From the NCBI GenBank assembly GCA_947630855.1, contig CANRJF010000026.1:1-34563 (forward strand): 34,563 bases of DNA, given 5' to 3'. The notes under the pieces are model-generated. The model was not told where the DNA came from and did no database searches. It saw only the letters and a list, made by a program, of their open reading frames with translations. This document shows positions 25,142 through 32,105 of this stretch, in pieces (within the stretch, counting starts at the first letter, position 1; each line of letters opens with the position of its first letter). The stretch comes from an uncultured Lachnospiraceae bacterium. GTDB taxonomy: Bacteria; Bacillota; Clostridia; Lachnospirales; Lachnospiraceae. A program made the translations under genes and the position numbers.

Positions 25142-25401
25142 GGTGTGCGTTTGCTCCTGATGTCTGCCATTGCTTCAGAGAATAAACGTGTTCTGCCTGC
25201 AGCAATATCCTCCATGCCTTCATGGATTAGACCGTACAGTTCAAAGCGTCCAATGAGCTGTTCATACGCCTCAATGCTCATAACGGCAAGGTCGCCTTTG
25301 CCGTTTTTGGTAATGAAAACAGGCTCAGAGTAAGTGTGGCAGAAGGTGGATATTTCGTTGTAACTGTTGCGTAGGTCTGCGCTTGAACGGATTGTTGGCA
25401 T
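25138..25401 (-). CDS. Phd/YefM-family antitoxin
   Basis: From the ATG at 25401 (GGGAGG upstream) the protein has 87 residues; the longer frame to 25557 overlaps the neighbour and is not supported by a ribosome binding site. MPTIRSSADLRNSYNEISTFCHTYSEPVFITKNGKGDLAVMS is the standard Phd/YefM DNA-binding half, and the C-terminal helix is the toxin-binding part. It should neutralise the ParE-like toxin and repress the operon. It is first in the pair, as is usual. Confidence 0.92.
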   Translation of the reverse strand: MPTIRSSADLRNSYNEISTFCHTYSEPVFITKNGKGDLAVMSIEAYEQLIGRFELYGLIHEGMEDIAAGRTRLFSEAMADIRSKRTP

Positions 25402-25538
25402 ATCAGTACCTCCCTTTTGTAAAGAAATTATACACAAATTTCTGTATGTCGTCAAGGCATAATAAAAAATGCCCAAAAATTCAACATTTTCAAGCATTTC
25501 CATAATACACATATTCCGTACTTTTTCATGCTCTGCAA

Positions 25539-25814
25539 TCATTTTTTGATAATCCAATCATCATTTTGTGTTTTTCTTTCGGCATAGCAGCCGCAAGGCA
25601 TATCTTTTAGAACAGCAATAGAATTATCTAAATCAAAAACCCATTTTAAAGATACTAACTTTGCCTCTTCAATTTCATGTACCTTTCCACATAGAAATTG
25701 CCACATTCCGTCTTCTTTATCATGTGATACATACAGAATAGGAGCTGTCTTCTCCAGTATGTGACAACAGATAATCGTAGCTGTATCAGGTTCATCATAA
25801 AAGGGAAATTCCAT
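25539..25814 (-). CDS. Small protein, possibly DUF2185/Imm33-like immunity family
   Basis: From the ATG at 25814 (GAGAGGAG upstream) there are 91 residues. The segments ICCHILEKTAPILYVSH, GMWQFLCG, AKLVSLKWVFDLDNSI and DMPCGCYAER, with a closing tryptophan, recall the DUF2185 group of immunity-like proteins. I hold this as a tentative likeness from memory only. No polymorphic toxin gene is next to it. It lies upstream of, and on the same strand as, the YefM/ParE pair. Confidence 0.55.
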   Translation of the reverse strand: MEFPFYDEPDTATIICCHILEKTAPILYVSHDKEDGMWQFLCGKVHEIEEAKLVSLKWVFDLDNSIAVLKDMPCGCYAERKTQNDDWIIKK

Positions 25815-25904
25815 GCCTGTCACTCCTCTCAACTCCCGATTTTATTTAATTAAGATATTACCACAATACCACGGATATTACTATCAAATATTTCTTAAAA
25901 TTTC

Positions 25905-26009
25905 ATACATATAATTTTTTCTCCTTCTGCTTAGTCCTGCCTTGATGACTGTTTATTCCGAAACGTCGGTATTTCCTTTTCAAGCATTGCCAGAAAAAAT
26001 TATATGTAT
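25905..26009. repeat. 18-bp perfect inverted repeat upstream of the recombinase
   Basis: Arms at 25905-25922 and 25992-26009 (right arm AGAAAAAATTATATGTAT) are perfect complements, separated by 69 bases. The core AAAAAATTATAT recurs after the recombinase gene at 26753-26764. The 238-base gap before the gene holds nothing else recognisable. Confidence 0.65.
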
Positions 26010-26070
26010 AAACAGAATGATTCGTTTGCATTTTATAATAGAAGCTATCATAATAAAGGAGGAAGACGAT

Positions 26071-26691
26071 ATGGAACGTTATGGTTACATCAGGGTTTCT
26101 ACAAAAGAACAGAACCCGGAAAGGCAGTTTCTTGCTATGGAAGAACAGAAAATAAAAAAGAAAAATATCTATCTGGACAAAATGTCAGGTCAGGATTTTT
26201 CCCGGCCGCAATACCAGCGATTGCTGAAACGTTTGAAAAAGGGAGATGTGGTGATTGTAAAAAGTATTGACCGCCTGGGAAGAAATTATGAGGAGATTCT
26301 GGAACAATGGCGCAGGGTAACAAAAGAAATCGGAGCAGACATACAGGTAATTGATATGCCGCTTCTTAATACAAATTCCGCCCATTCCGATTTGACAGGA
26401 GTATTTATTGCTGATTTGGTTCTGCAGATTCTGGCATATGTGGCAGAGACGGAGCGTGCTTTTATCAGACAGCGGCAGGCGGAAGGGATTGCCGCTGCAA
26501 AACAAAAAGGGATTCATTTCGGATGCAGGAAAAAGGATGTGCCAGATAAGTTTGAAAATTATTACCGGCTTTGGAGAGAGGGTAAGATATCTCTGCGGAA
26601 TGCGGCAAAAGAATTGCAGATTAATCATGTGACCTTTTATCGAAGATGCATGGAACAAAGGGAGCTGGAAGAAAATTGTAACAAATTGTAG
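26071..26691 (+). CDS. Serine recombinase (resolvase/invertase family)
   Basis: From the ATG at 26071 (AAAGGAGGA upstream) there are 206 residues. The N-terminal catalytic domain has YGYIRVSTKEQNPERQ with the nucleophile serine in YIRVS, then KKGDVVIVKSIDRLGRNYEEI and the conserved ADLVLQILAYVAETERAFIRQRQAEGI helix. The C-terminal 45 residues form a helix-turn-helix (ISLRNAAKELQINHVTFYRR). The size matches Tn3-type resolvases and Hin/Gin invertases. It cuts and rejoins DNA at short dyad sites; the AT-rich repeats around it are candidate sites. No transposase is beside it. Confidence 0.93.
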   Translation: MERYGYIRVSTKEQNPERQFLAMEEQKIKKKNIYLDKMSGQDFSRPQYQRLLKRLKKGDVVIVKSIDRLGRNYEEILEQWRRVTKEIGADIQVIDMPLLNTNSAHSDLTGVFIADLVLQILAYVAETERAFIRQRQAEGIAAAKQKGIHFGCRKKDVPDKFENYYRLWREGKISLRNAAKELQINHVTFYRRCMEQRELEENCNKL

Positions 26692-26734
26692 ACAACGTGA
26701 AACAGTTTAAGTTAGTTTTTATACATAGTTTCTT

Positions 26735-26804
26735 TTGTCAAAAACCGATGCAAAAAAATTATATCAGACCTGTTTCAAAAAGTCTACTTTGTGAAACAGG
26801 TCTG
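26735..26804 (+). promoter_or_regulatory. Promoter and long dyad ahead of the CHAT cassette
   Basis: TTGTCA (26735-26740) and TTATAT (26759-26764) with an 18-base spacer form a plausible promoter. Directly after it, 13-base arms CAGACCTGTTTCA (26765-26777) and TGAAACAGGTCTG (26792-26804) are perfect complements, and the centre can pair further. The dyad covers the expected start point, so it could be an operator or a leader hairpin. On the minus strand it is followed by a T run. Confidence 0.55.
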
Positions 26805-26866
26805 GTATCGAAATGGAAGCAGGTAGTAACCGTTCAATTTCAAATAGAAGGAGAGGGTCTAATCCG

Positions 26867-27298
26867 ATGAATAGAAATGATGAAGAGGAATTGGATTATA
26901 ACTATGATGATATGGAAGCTGCACTGGATAGGCAGGAAGTTCCTGAAAAAGTTGCCAGAGCATTTAGAAATTATGGAGACTTATATATTTCCGGGGAGCA
27001 GTTGAACAATAAGGGGAGTCTGCTGGGACATTATAAATCCAGAGGTTTTTTAAGAACATATATTGATGTATATGAAAGGGCAATAATAGGAAAAGCAGAA
27101 TTTGGTGGGGGCAAAAAAACAGAAAACTTCCGCTGGGGATTTGCCTGTCTGAAGGAAGCCGTTGCAGAAGACGGAGCTTTATATCTGAATATGAACGATG
27201 GCAAAATTTATCGAATCAGGCATCTAAAAAACGCTGAATTAATTGCTTATTTGATAAACGGGCAAAATATAAAGATAAGAAATGGGGAGAGCGGTTGA
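26867..27298 (+). CDS. Unknown small protein, first gene of the CHAT cassette
   Basis: From the ATG at 26867 (AAGGAGAGGG upstream) there are 143 residues; a start at 26813 would add 18 residues with no ribosome binding site. I do not recognise the family. The first 20 residues are strongly acidic (NDEEELDYNYDD). The rest looks alpha/beta, with VARAFRNYGDLY, GHYKSRGFLRTYIDVYERAI and a C-terminal strand pattern GALYLNMNDGKIYRIRH. No membrane segment or signal is seen. Its end overlaps the start of the CHAT protease gene by 4 bases, so the two are translationally coupled and probably interact. A regulator, substrate or sensor of the protease are all possible. Confidence 0.75.
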   Translation: MNRNDEEELDYNYDDMEAALDRQEVPEKVARAFRNYGDLYISGEQLNNKGSLLGHYKSRGFLRTYIDVYERAIIGKAEFGGGKKTENFRWGFACLKEAVAEDGALYLNMNDGKIYRIRHLKNAELIAYLINGQNIKIRNGESG

Positions 27299-30200
27299 AA
27301 AAGAAAAATAATAATCTGTACGTTTATAAAATGAGACGGGATCAATTTCGGACGATGGAAAACAAATTTTTAGAAGTTTTTTATCAGATTCTTCTTGTAC
27401 AGGAAACAGAGGAAGGTTCATTTTATCTTCATAAAAGAAATGACCTAAAGCAGTATAGGCATATTTTAAACATTTTATTGAATGAAATCTTAAAAATAAA
27501 CGATTTGAATTATCAACGGGGCATATATTATGAGGTGGTTTTATCTGCCGGAGGAATACATTTGTCAGGTGAGGAAAAAGAATGTCAAACCTGTAATCAA
27601 TATTTTAAGAAAAGCGGGATTTTAGAATATGTCTGGGGGGCATATCAGTTACACATAAGCGCTCTTTTAGTAAGGGCAGCTGAGGATGTAGAAGCCGGGC
27701 AGAAGTATGCAGATAATATTTTAAAACTTTTAGAAGTAAGATACGGAATAAACAGCCCGGAGTATGCCTTGATGAAATTGCATGTTATTAGAGAGTATTA
27801 TTTCAAATATAAGAAAAGCTTGTTTATAGACGAAATGAAGGAAAATTACGATTATTTAAAGACGTATGCATCAAAAAACAGTTGCCTTTTCTGTGAGGTT
27901 TTGTCAATGCAGAGTTATGTTTTGGAACAAGCATCAGACAAAGGGTATGAGTTATGGCTTAAACGAAGTGATGAGGAGGCGGAGCAAAAAAAGGAAGATG
28001 AGCACTACAATTTTCTTAAATGCAAAATTGCATGGGTAAAAGCGTCTATATTACAAAAACAGGGGCAGGATGCCGCAGCTCTGGAAATTTTGCAGGAAGC
28101 GATTACAAAATATTTGAAAACGGATAAGGAAGAACGTTACTTTTACGGGCAGGTATATGTAATGGCAGCCTTTATCTGTAATAATCTGGAGAATACCGCT
28201 CAGATGTTTCATTATGCTCAGGATGGATTGTCCATATGCGAAAAATTTAACCAGTGTGATTCAGAACTATATTACAATCTTTACAATTATGTGGGAATAT
28301 TCTATCTGAAAAACGGAAGCCTGGGAGAAGCAGAGAAGTTATATGCTGGCAGTATCAAAAAGATAGAGCAGAAATTTGGCAGGGAAAATGAAACTTATAT
28401 GGACTATATGAATAATCTGGCAGTGATAGGAATGAGACAGGGAAAAGATGTAACACCTTATTTTAAAGAGATGAAAAAGGTGAAGGATAAGAGGCTGCGA
28501 AAAAAAACCAGAGCATTGCTCCATAATGAACTGCTGGCAAAAATTGTTCGAGGCGGTCATTATAATAAAACGGAAATGGATTATGAGGACAATTTAAAGG
28601 AAATTGAAATGGTGTACAAGGCGTGCATTAGAGATTTGGACGAGGATGATGATAAAAGTGAGCAGGAACGTCTGGATACCATTTATTTAATGGCATTAGT
28701 AAATGAAAGGAAGCGTGATTACGGTAATAAGATTCCTTTTCTCTTACAAAAATTAGAGAAAAGTTATCAAAATGATTATAGCAAAGAGATGGCACGTATC
28801 TACTGGTACAGCAGGATGCTATGGGAATGGGAGACAAACAGCCCGCAGAGTGCATGGCAGATATCAGAAAGGCTTATGCAAAAAATCCAGAAGGGAGATT
28901 ATGAACAATATTGGAATATGGTCATGAACCATATCCAACTTTTAATTATAAACGGTCAATATGATACGGCAAGAACGCTTATGAATGAACTTGCGGAATT
29001 GTTCCAGGATCGCATTATGGAAAAGGGATGTGGAAATATATTTTCGTATCTGACTATCATCCGCTGTCTGGTTAGTATGTACATACAAATTCTTAAATGC
29101 GAAGGGAATATTTCCTGTTTGGATGAAAAAGAATGTAAAATCCTTCTGGAAAAAATCATGTACTGTAAAACCATTGACCGTGAATTAAAAAATATTTTAG
29201 GAAAATATGAAGATGACCAGATGGATATGTATTATTTCAGGCAAAATCACAGAATGTTGGCGGCTCTAAAAATGGCACGTGAGAGAGGCAGTCTGGATCA
29301 GGCTGACTATGAGAAGAAGGCAATGGCATGTCGGTTAGAGCTGGCAGAGTATGAAGAAAACTTAAACAGAAAAATTCCCTTCCGCCAGTTGCTCCCCGGT
29401 TATGAATTTGGCTCCATAAAAGTGCCGCCCCACACGGTCTGTGTAGAGTATTTTGCCTATAACAATTTTATAATTGATGGTCCTATGTTTGACGCAGCAG
29501 TAAGAGCAGGAGAAAAGGAAGCAGTATACAGCTATCTTGCCATTGTTTTATCCGGGGAGAAAGGGAAGACAGAAATATTGGATATCATAGATATTCCAAT
29601 AGAACCAGAACTGGATAAGGAAGCGGAAGCGCTGTTGGATGAAAATACGAGAGCTGAAAATAATGTGAGGAAATCAGAAGAAGAGATTATCATGGATTTG
29701 AAACAATCCTTAGCATCGCCTGTATTCAAATATGTAAAGGGAAAAGAAAAAATATATCTGGCCCTGGATTTTACATTACAAATGCTGCCCATGGATTTAC
29801 TGTTTTCTGACGATAACGGAGAACCCATGAATATTATTTTGGTGGATTCAGCGTGCTATGTGGAAGAGGATGTGCAGATATGTATGGAGAAATCGGATGC
29901 ACTTGTTATAGGAAATCCCAAGCTGAATCTGCATGGAACTCAGCAGGAACCTCCATTGCCATGTGGGGAAATGGAATGTATCCAAATAGCCAGGATGTTT
30001 CAAACTAAGGCTTATCTGGGGGCAGAGGCTAAACAGAAGCTGTTGTGGGGGAAAAAGCAAAAGGATATGATACATATTGCCGTCCATGGTGAACACATTA
30101 CAACAGATGCCAAAGTGCAGATTTTTGAAAATCTGTTTGTCGGTTTCATACTTAAATTTGCCGGATATGAAGACTGGAAGGAGGGCAGGAGAGATAAAGA

Positions 30201-30639
30201 TTATGGAAATGGGGTTGTGCCTGGGGATGATTTTCTTTTTATGGATTTAACCAATACAAAGCTGGTGGTGCTTTCTGCCTGTGAAAGCGGTGTAGGGTTT
30301 ATGGGTTCTTTAAGCGCCGGCCATGGAATAGGGTGGGCCATAGGAGTCGCCGGCGCACAAAATACCATTGCTACATTATGGAAGGTATCTGATGATTCTT
30401 CCGCTGTCTTAATGATTCTATTTTACAGGAATCTGAGGATTATGCCGATTGGCGATGCGTTGCATGAGGCAAAGAAATCCCTGCGGACACTTACTTTAGA
30501 AGAAATAAGAAAGGACAATGAGTTGAGACAGATTCTGGAAATATCAGAGAAAAAAGAAGTTTACAAAAATATGGCTGATAATGACAGGCCTTATGCACAT
30601 TGGAAAAAATGGGCAGGATTTGTATGTTATCACAGATAA
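27295..30639 (+). CDS. TPR-CHAT caspase-like protease
   Basis: This 1114-residue protein starts at a TTG overlapping the upstream stop (TTGA). Residues 1 to about 650 are almost wholly helical, with TPR-like pairs such as LYYNLYNYVGIFYLKNGSLGEAEKLYAGSI. The C-terminal CHAT (caspase HetF-associated) domain covers roughly residues 720-1114. Its catalytic pair is visible: H931 in HIAVHGEH and C996 in VVLSACESGVG, followed by GWAIGVAGAQNTIATLWKVSD, a CHAT hallmark. CHAT proteases are cysteine peptidases of clan CD; known bacterial examples include the TPR-CHAT protease of type III-E CRISPR and those that cut gasdermins. No cas genes or gasdermin-like gene are seen here. A G+C drop relative to the bio region suggests transfer. 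Confidence 0.93.
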   Translation: MKKKNNNLYVYKMRRDQFRTMENKFLEVFYQILLVQETEEGSFYLHKRNDLKQYRHILNILLNEILKINDLNYQRGIYYEVVLSAGGIHLSGEEKECQTCNQYFKKSGILEYVWGAYQLHISALLVRAAEDVEAGQKYADNILKLLEVRYGINSPEYALMKLHVIREYYFKYKKSLFIDEMKENYDYLKTYASKNSCLFCEVLSMQSYVLEQASDKGYELWLKRSDEEAEQKKEDEHYNFLKCKIAWVKASILQKQGQDAAALEILQEAITKYLKTDKEERYFYGQVYVMAAFICNNLENTAQMFHYAQDGLSICEKFNQCDSELYYNLYNYVGIFYLKNGSLGEAEKLYAGSIKKIEQKFGRENETYMDYMNNLAVIGMRQGKDVTPYFKEMKKVKDKRLRKKTRALLHNELLAKIVRGGHYNKTEMDYEDNLKEIEMVYKACIRDLDEDDDKSEQERLDTIYLMALVNERKRDYGNKIPFLLQKLEKSYQNDYSKEMARIYWYSRMLWEWETNSPQSAWQISERLMQKIQKGDYEQYWNMVMNHIQLLIINGQYDTARTLMNELAELFQDRIMEKGCGNIFSYLTIIRCLVSMYIQILKCEGNISCLDEKECKILLEKIMYCKTIDRELKNILGKYEDDQMDMYYFRQNHRMLAALKMARERGSLDQADYEKKAMACRLELAEYEENLNRKIPFRQLLPGYEFGSIKVPPHTVCVEYFAYNNFIIDGPMFDAAVRAGEKEAVYSYLAIVLSGEKGKTEILDIIDIPIEPELDKEAEALLDENTRAENNVRKSEEEIIMDLKQSLASPVFKYVKGKEKIYLALDFTLQMLPMDLLFSDDNGEPMNIILVDSACYVEEDVQICMEKSDALVIGNPKLNLHGTQQEPPLPCGEMECIQIARMFQTKAYLGAEAKQKLLWGKKQKDMIHIAVHGEHITTDAKVQIFENLFVGFILKFAGYEDWKEGRRDKDYGNGVVPGDDFLFMDLTNTKLVVLSACESGVGFMGSLSAGHGIGWAIGVAGAQNTIATLWKVSDDSSAVLMILFYRNLRIMPIGDALHEAKKSLRTLTLEEIRKDNELRQILEISEKKEVYKNMADNDRPYAHWKKWAGFVCYHR

Positions 30640-30655
30640 AGGGAGGAAATGCAGT

Positions 30656-31273
30656 ATGGGAAAGACAGAATCTAAAGAATTATGGACACCTGTGGAATGG
30701 CTGGATTTTCATGCGAACAATTATATTTATAAGGTAGAGGACAAATTAGACTTATACAATATTTCTGTACAGATTGACCGCAGACAGGTTGAAGAGGTTT
30801 TTAATAAAGTAATTAAAATTGAAGAGAAAGAGGAACAAGGAGTCGTAGAGAATACCAGGGGAAGGATAAATGTCAGGAGAGATGGTTCAGGGAAGTATTA
30901 CTCTATAAAAAATATATCTATTCATTTCTGTGATTTCCTGGAATTTGCTTTTTCTATGGTTAAAGATGAACTGGATAATAAAGGGCTGGCATGTGCAATT
31001 CTTCTGTTAAAACTGATAGAGCAGATTGGAGTTGAGTTGGATGAAGAGCAGATTACCGTTTGTGTGGCATTATATCAGGCGACAAAACAATACATAGTAA
31101 CAGATGATAACGTGATAGGATATATTTTGACTGAATTGAAGAACTGGGATGATATGGATTTCTGTGAACAGGAGGTGGAGGAACTTCTTGAGGAATTGAT
31201 TGATATGGAGATTGTATCAATAGAAGAGGGACGATATGAAGTAAAACAAAAAGTAGTCTTTGAGTATGAGTAG
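30656..31273 (+). CDS. Unknown protein, third gene of the CHAT cassette
   Basis: From the ATG at 30656 (GGGAGG upstream) there are 205 residues; the longer frame from 30581 overlaps the protease gene and has no ribosome binding site. Family not recognised. It is acidic and mostly helical. The last third, from DFCEQEVEELLEELIDMEIVSIEEGRYEVKQKVVFEYE, has the helix-helix-strand-strand pattern of a winged-helix-like fold. No membrane segment is visible. It follows the protease stop by 16 bases. Adaptor, substrate or regulator roles are possible. Confidence 0.75.
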   Translation: MGKTESKELWTPVEWLDFHANNYIYKVEDKLDLYNISVQIDRRQVEEVFNKVIKIEEKEEQGVVENTRGRINVRRDGSGKYYSIKNISIHFCDFLEFAFSMVKDELDNKGLACAILLLKLIEQIGVELDEEQITVCVALYQATKQYIVTDDNVIGYILTELKNWDDMDFCEQEVEELLEELIDMEIVSIEEGRYEVKQKVVFEYE

Positions 31274-31304
31274 CAGTTATATATACAAAGGAGCAGATAG
31301 ATAA

Positions 31305-31652
31305 ATGGAAAAAATATACAGTTGGTTGTTTGGAGAAACAAAATGGCAGCAGGAAAAGAAGTTGAAAAAATTATTATGCCTGACAGCGGTTTTTGGTGTT
31401 TTGATATTGATTGAGTTATTAATAAGGTCGGCAGAGGTGTATCTTACGGCAGGGCTTCTTATCATGATATGGGGGTGGAGTTTTGTATCTGCTGCGGCAA
31501 GAACGGTCTGCCGGGTGATTGTGTTTTTTAATAGTGATATAGCAATTTTAATCTTGACAGTTATAACATGGATGTTATTTGGAATATTTGGCGGGATACT
31601 TTCGCTTATACTTGGCGTTATCCGTTATATCCAGCTTCGAAAGGAAAGATAG
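31305..31652 (+). CDS. Small membrane protein, last gene of the CHAT cassette
   Basis: This 115-residue protein has three to four hydrophobic segments: about residues 23-41, 45-65 and 79-107, the last long enough for one long or two short helices. A lysine-rich stretch precedes the first segment and RKER ends the protein, which suggests both ends inside. It starts 31 bases after the previous gene with AAAGGAG upstream. No family recognised. A membrane protein at the end of a protease cassette could be a membrane-damaging effector or a membrane anchor/sensor; the sequence alone does not decide. Confidence 0.72.
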   Translation: MEKIYSWLFGETKWQQEKKLKKLLCLTAVFGVLILIELLIRSAEVYLTAGLLIMIWGWSFVSAAARTVCRVIVFFNSDIAILILTVITWMLFGIFGGILSLILGVIRYIQLRKER

Positions 31653-31662
31653 CAGGGACGAG

Positions 31663-31693
31663 AAGGAATAGCGCTAATATTGTGCTATTCCTT
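31663..31693. terminator. Bidirectional terminator between CHAT cassette and XRE gene
   Basis: AAGGAATAGC (31663-31672) pairs perfectly with GCTATTCCTT (31684-31693) across an 11-base loop. CTTTT follows on the plus strand; the minus strand continues TTCTCGTCCC. The stop codon of the XRE gene begins next to the right arm. Confidence 0.75.
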
Positions 31694-31948
31694 TTAACGA
31701 TTATTTTCATGTTCAAGTTCGGCAAAGAAAGTATTGTAATCCGTATGAAAAAGATGGGCAAGGGCAATCAATTCAGAAACCCGGATATTATAAGTGCCGC
31801 ATTCAATCTGTGAATAGCTGCTGCGGGATATCTCGATTCCCTGTAACTGCAGACGTGCAACAACCTGTTCCTGAGTGAGATGGGATTGTCTGCGCAATTT
31901 TCGGATATTGCTGCCAAGAGAGATATCCTGTTTTATTTTCTGAGACAT
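31694..31948 (-). CDS. XRE-family helix-turn-helix regulator
   Basis: This 84-residue protein is little more than an XRE/Cro-type DNA-binding domain: LGSNIRKLRRQSHLTQEQVVARLQ, then ISRSSYSQIECGTYNIRVSELIALAHLFHTDYNTFF. GGAG stands 8 bases before the ATG at 31948. It diverges from the synthetase gene, with 157 bases between the two starts. That interval holds two matching dyads bracketing the synthetase promoter and a different dyad close to this gene, so it is the likely local regulator of the synthetase, and perhaps of itself. Short single-domain XRE proteins normally act as dimeric repressors. Confidence 0.9.
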   Translation of the reverse strand: MSQKIKQDISLGSNIRKLRRQSHLTQEQVVARLQLQGIEISRSSYSQIECGTYNIRVSELIALAHLFHTDYNTFFAELEHENNR

Positions 31949-31971
31949 ATGTTGTACTCCAATCGTTATGT

Positions 31972-31984
31972 GTCACTTCGTGAC
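31972..31984. promoter_or_regulatory. Dyad GTCAC-N3-GTGAC upstream of the XRE gene
   Basis: Perfect 5-base arms with a 3-base centre, 24 bases ahead of the XRE start codon. It differs from the two TGCAAT dyads. A second operator or a leader hairpin is possible. Confidence 0.4.
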
Positions 31985-31999
31985 CGGTAACCCAAAAAT

Positions 32000-32017
32000 T
32001 GCAATAAATAAATTGCA
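32000..32017. promoter_or_regulatory. Operator-like dyad 1 (TGCAAT-N6-ATTGCA)
   Basis: Perfect arms TGCAAT (32000-32005) and ATTGCA (32012-32017). It ends 6 bases before the -35 box of the synthetase promoter. The same arms and spacing recur 53 bases downstream. Confidence 0.65.
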
Positions 32018-32023
32018 TTTATA

Positions 32024-32052
32024 TTGATTTTAATTGGTTTTAAGAATATAAT
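32024..32052 (+). promoter_or_regulatory. Promoter of the NRPS gene
   Basis: TTGATT (32024-32029), a 17-base spacer and perfect TATAAT (32047-32052). Transcription should start near 32059, inside dyad 2. Confidence 0.75.
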
Positions 32053-32071
32053 TGCAATGAATACATTGCAA
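32052..32071. promoter_or_regulatory. Operator-like dyad 2 (TTGCAATG-N4-CATTGCAA)
   Basis: Perfect 8-base arms with a 4-base centre, sharing TGCAAT-N6-ATTGCA with dyad 1. It begins at the last base of the -10 box and covers the transcription start, the standard place for a repressor. Confidence 0.7.
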
Positions 32072-32105
32072 AATACAATATGAAAGAAAAATGAAAGGGG
32101 AAGGA

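Noticed and set aside
26765-26804. Dyad as terminator of the recombinase gene
   Set aside because: No T run follows on the plus strand; the T run exists only on the minus strand, where no gene reads into it.
27295-30639. TPR-CHAT as part of a type III-E CRISPR system
   Set aside because: No CRISPR repeats, no Cas7-11-like gene and no cas1/cas2 are present in the window.
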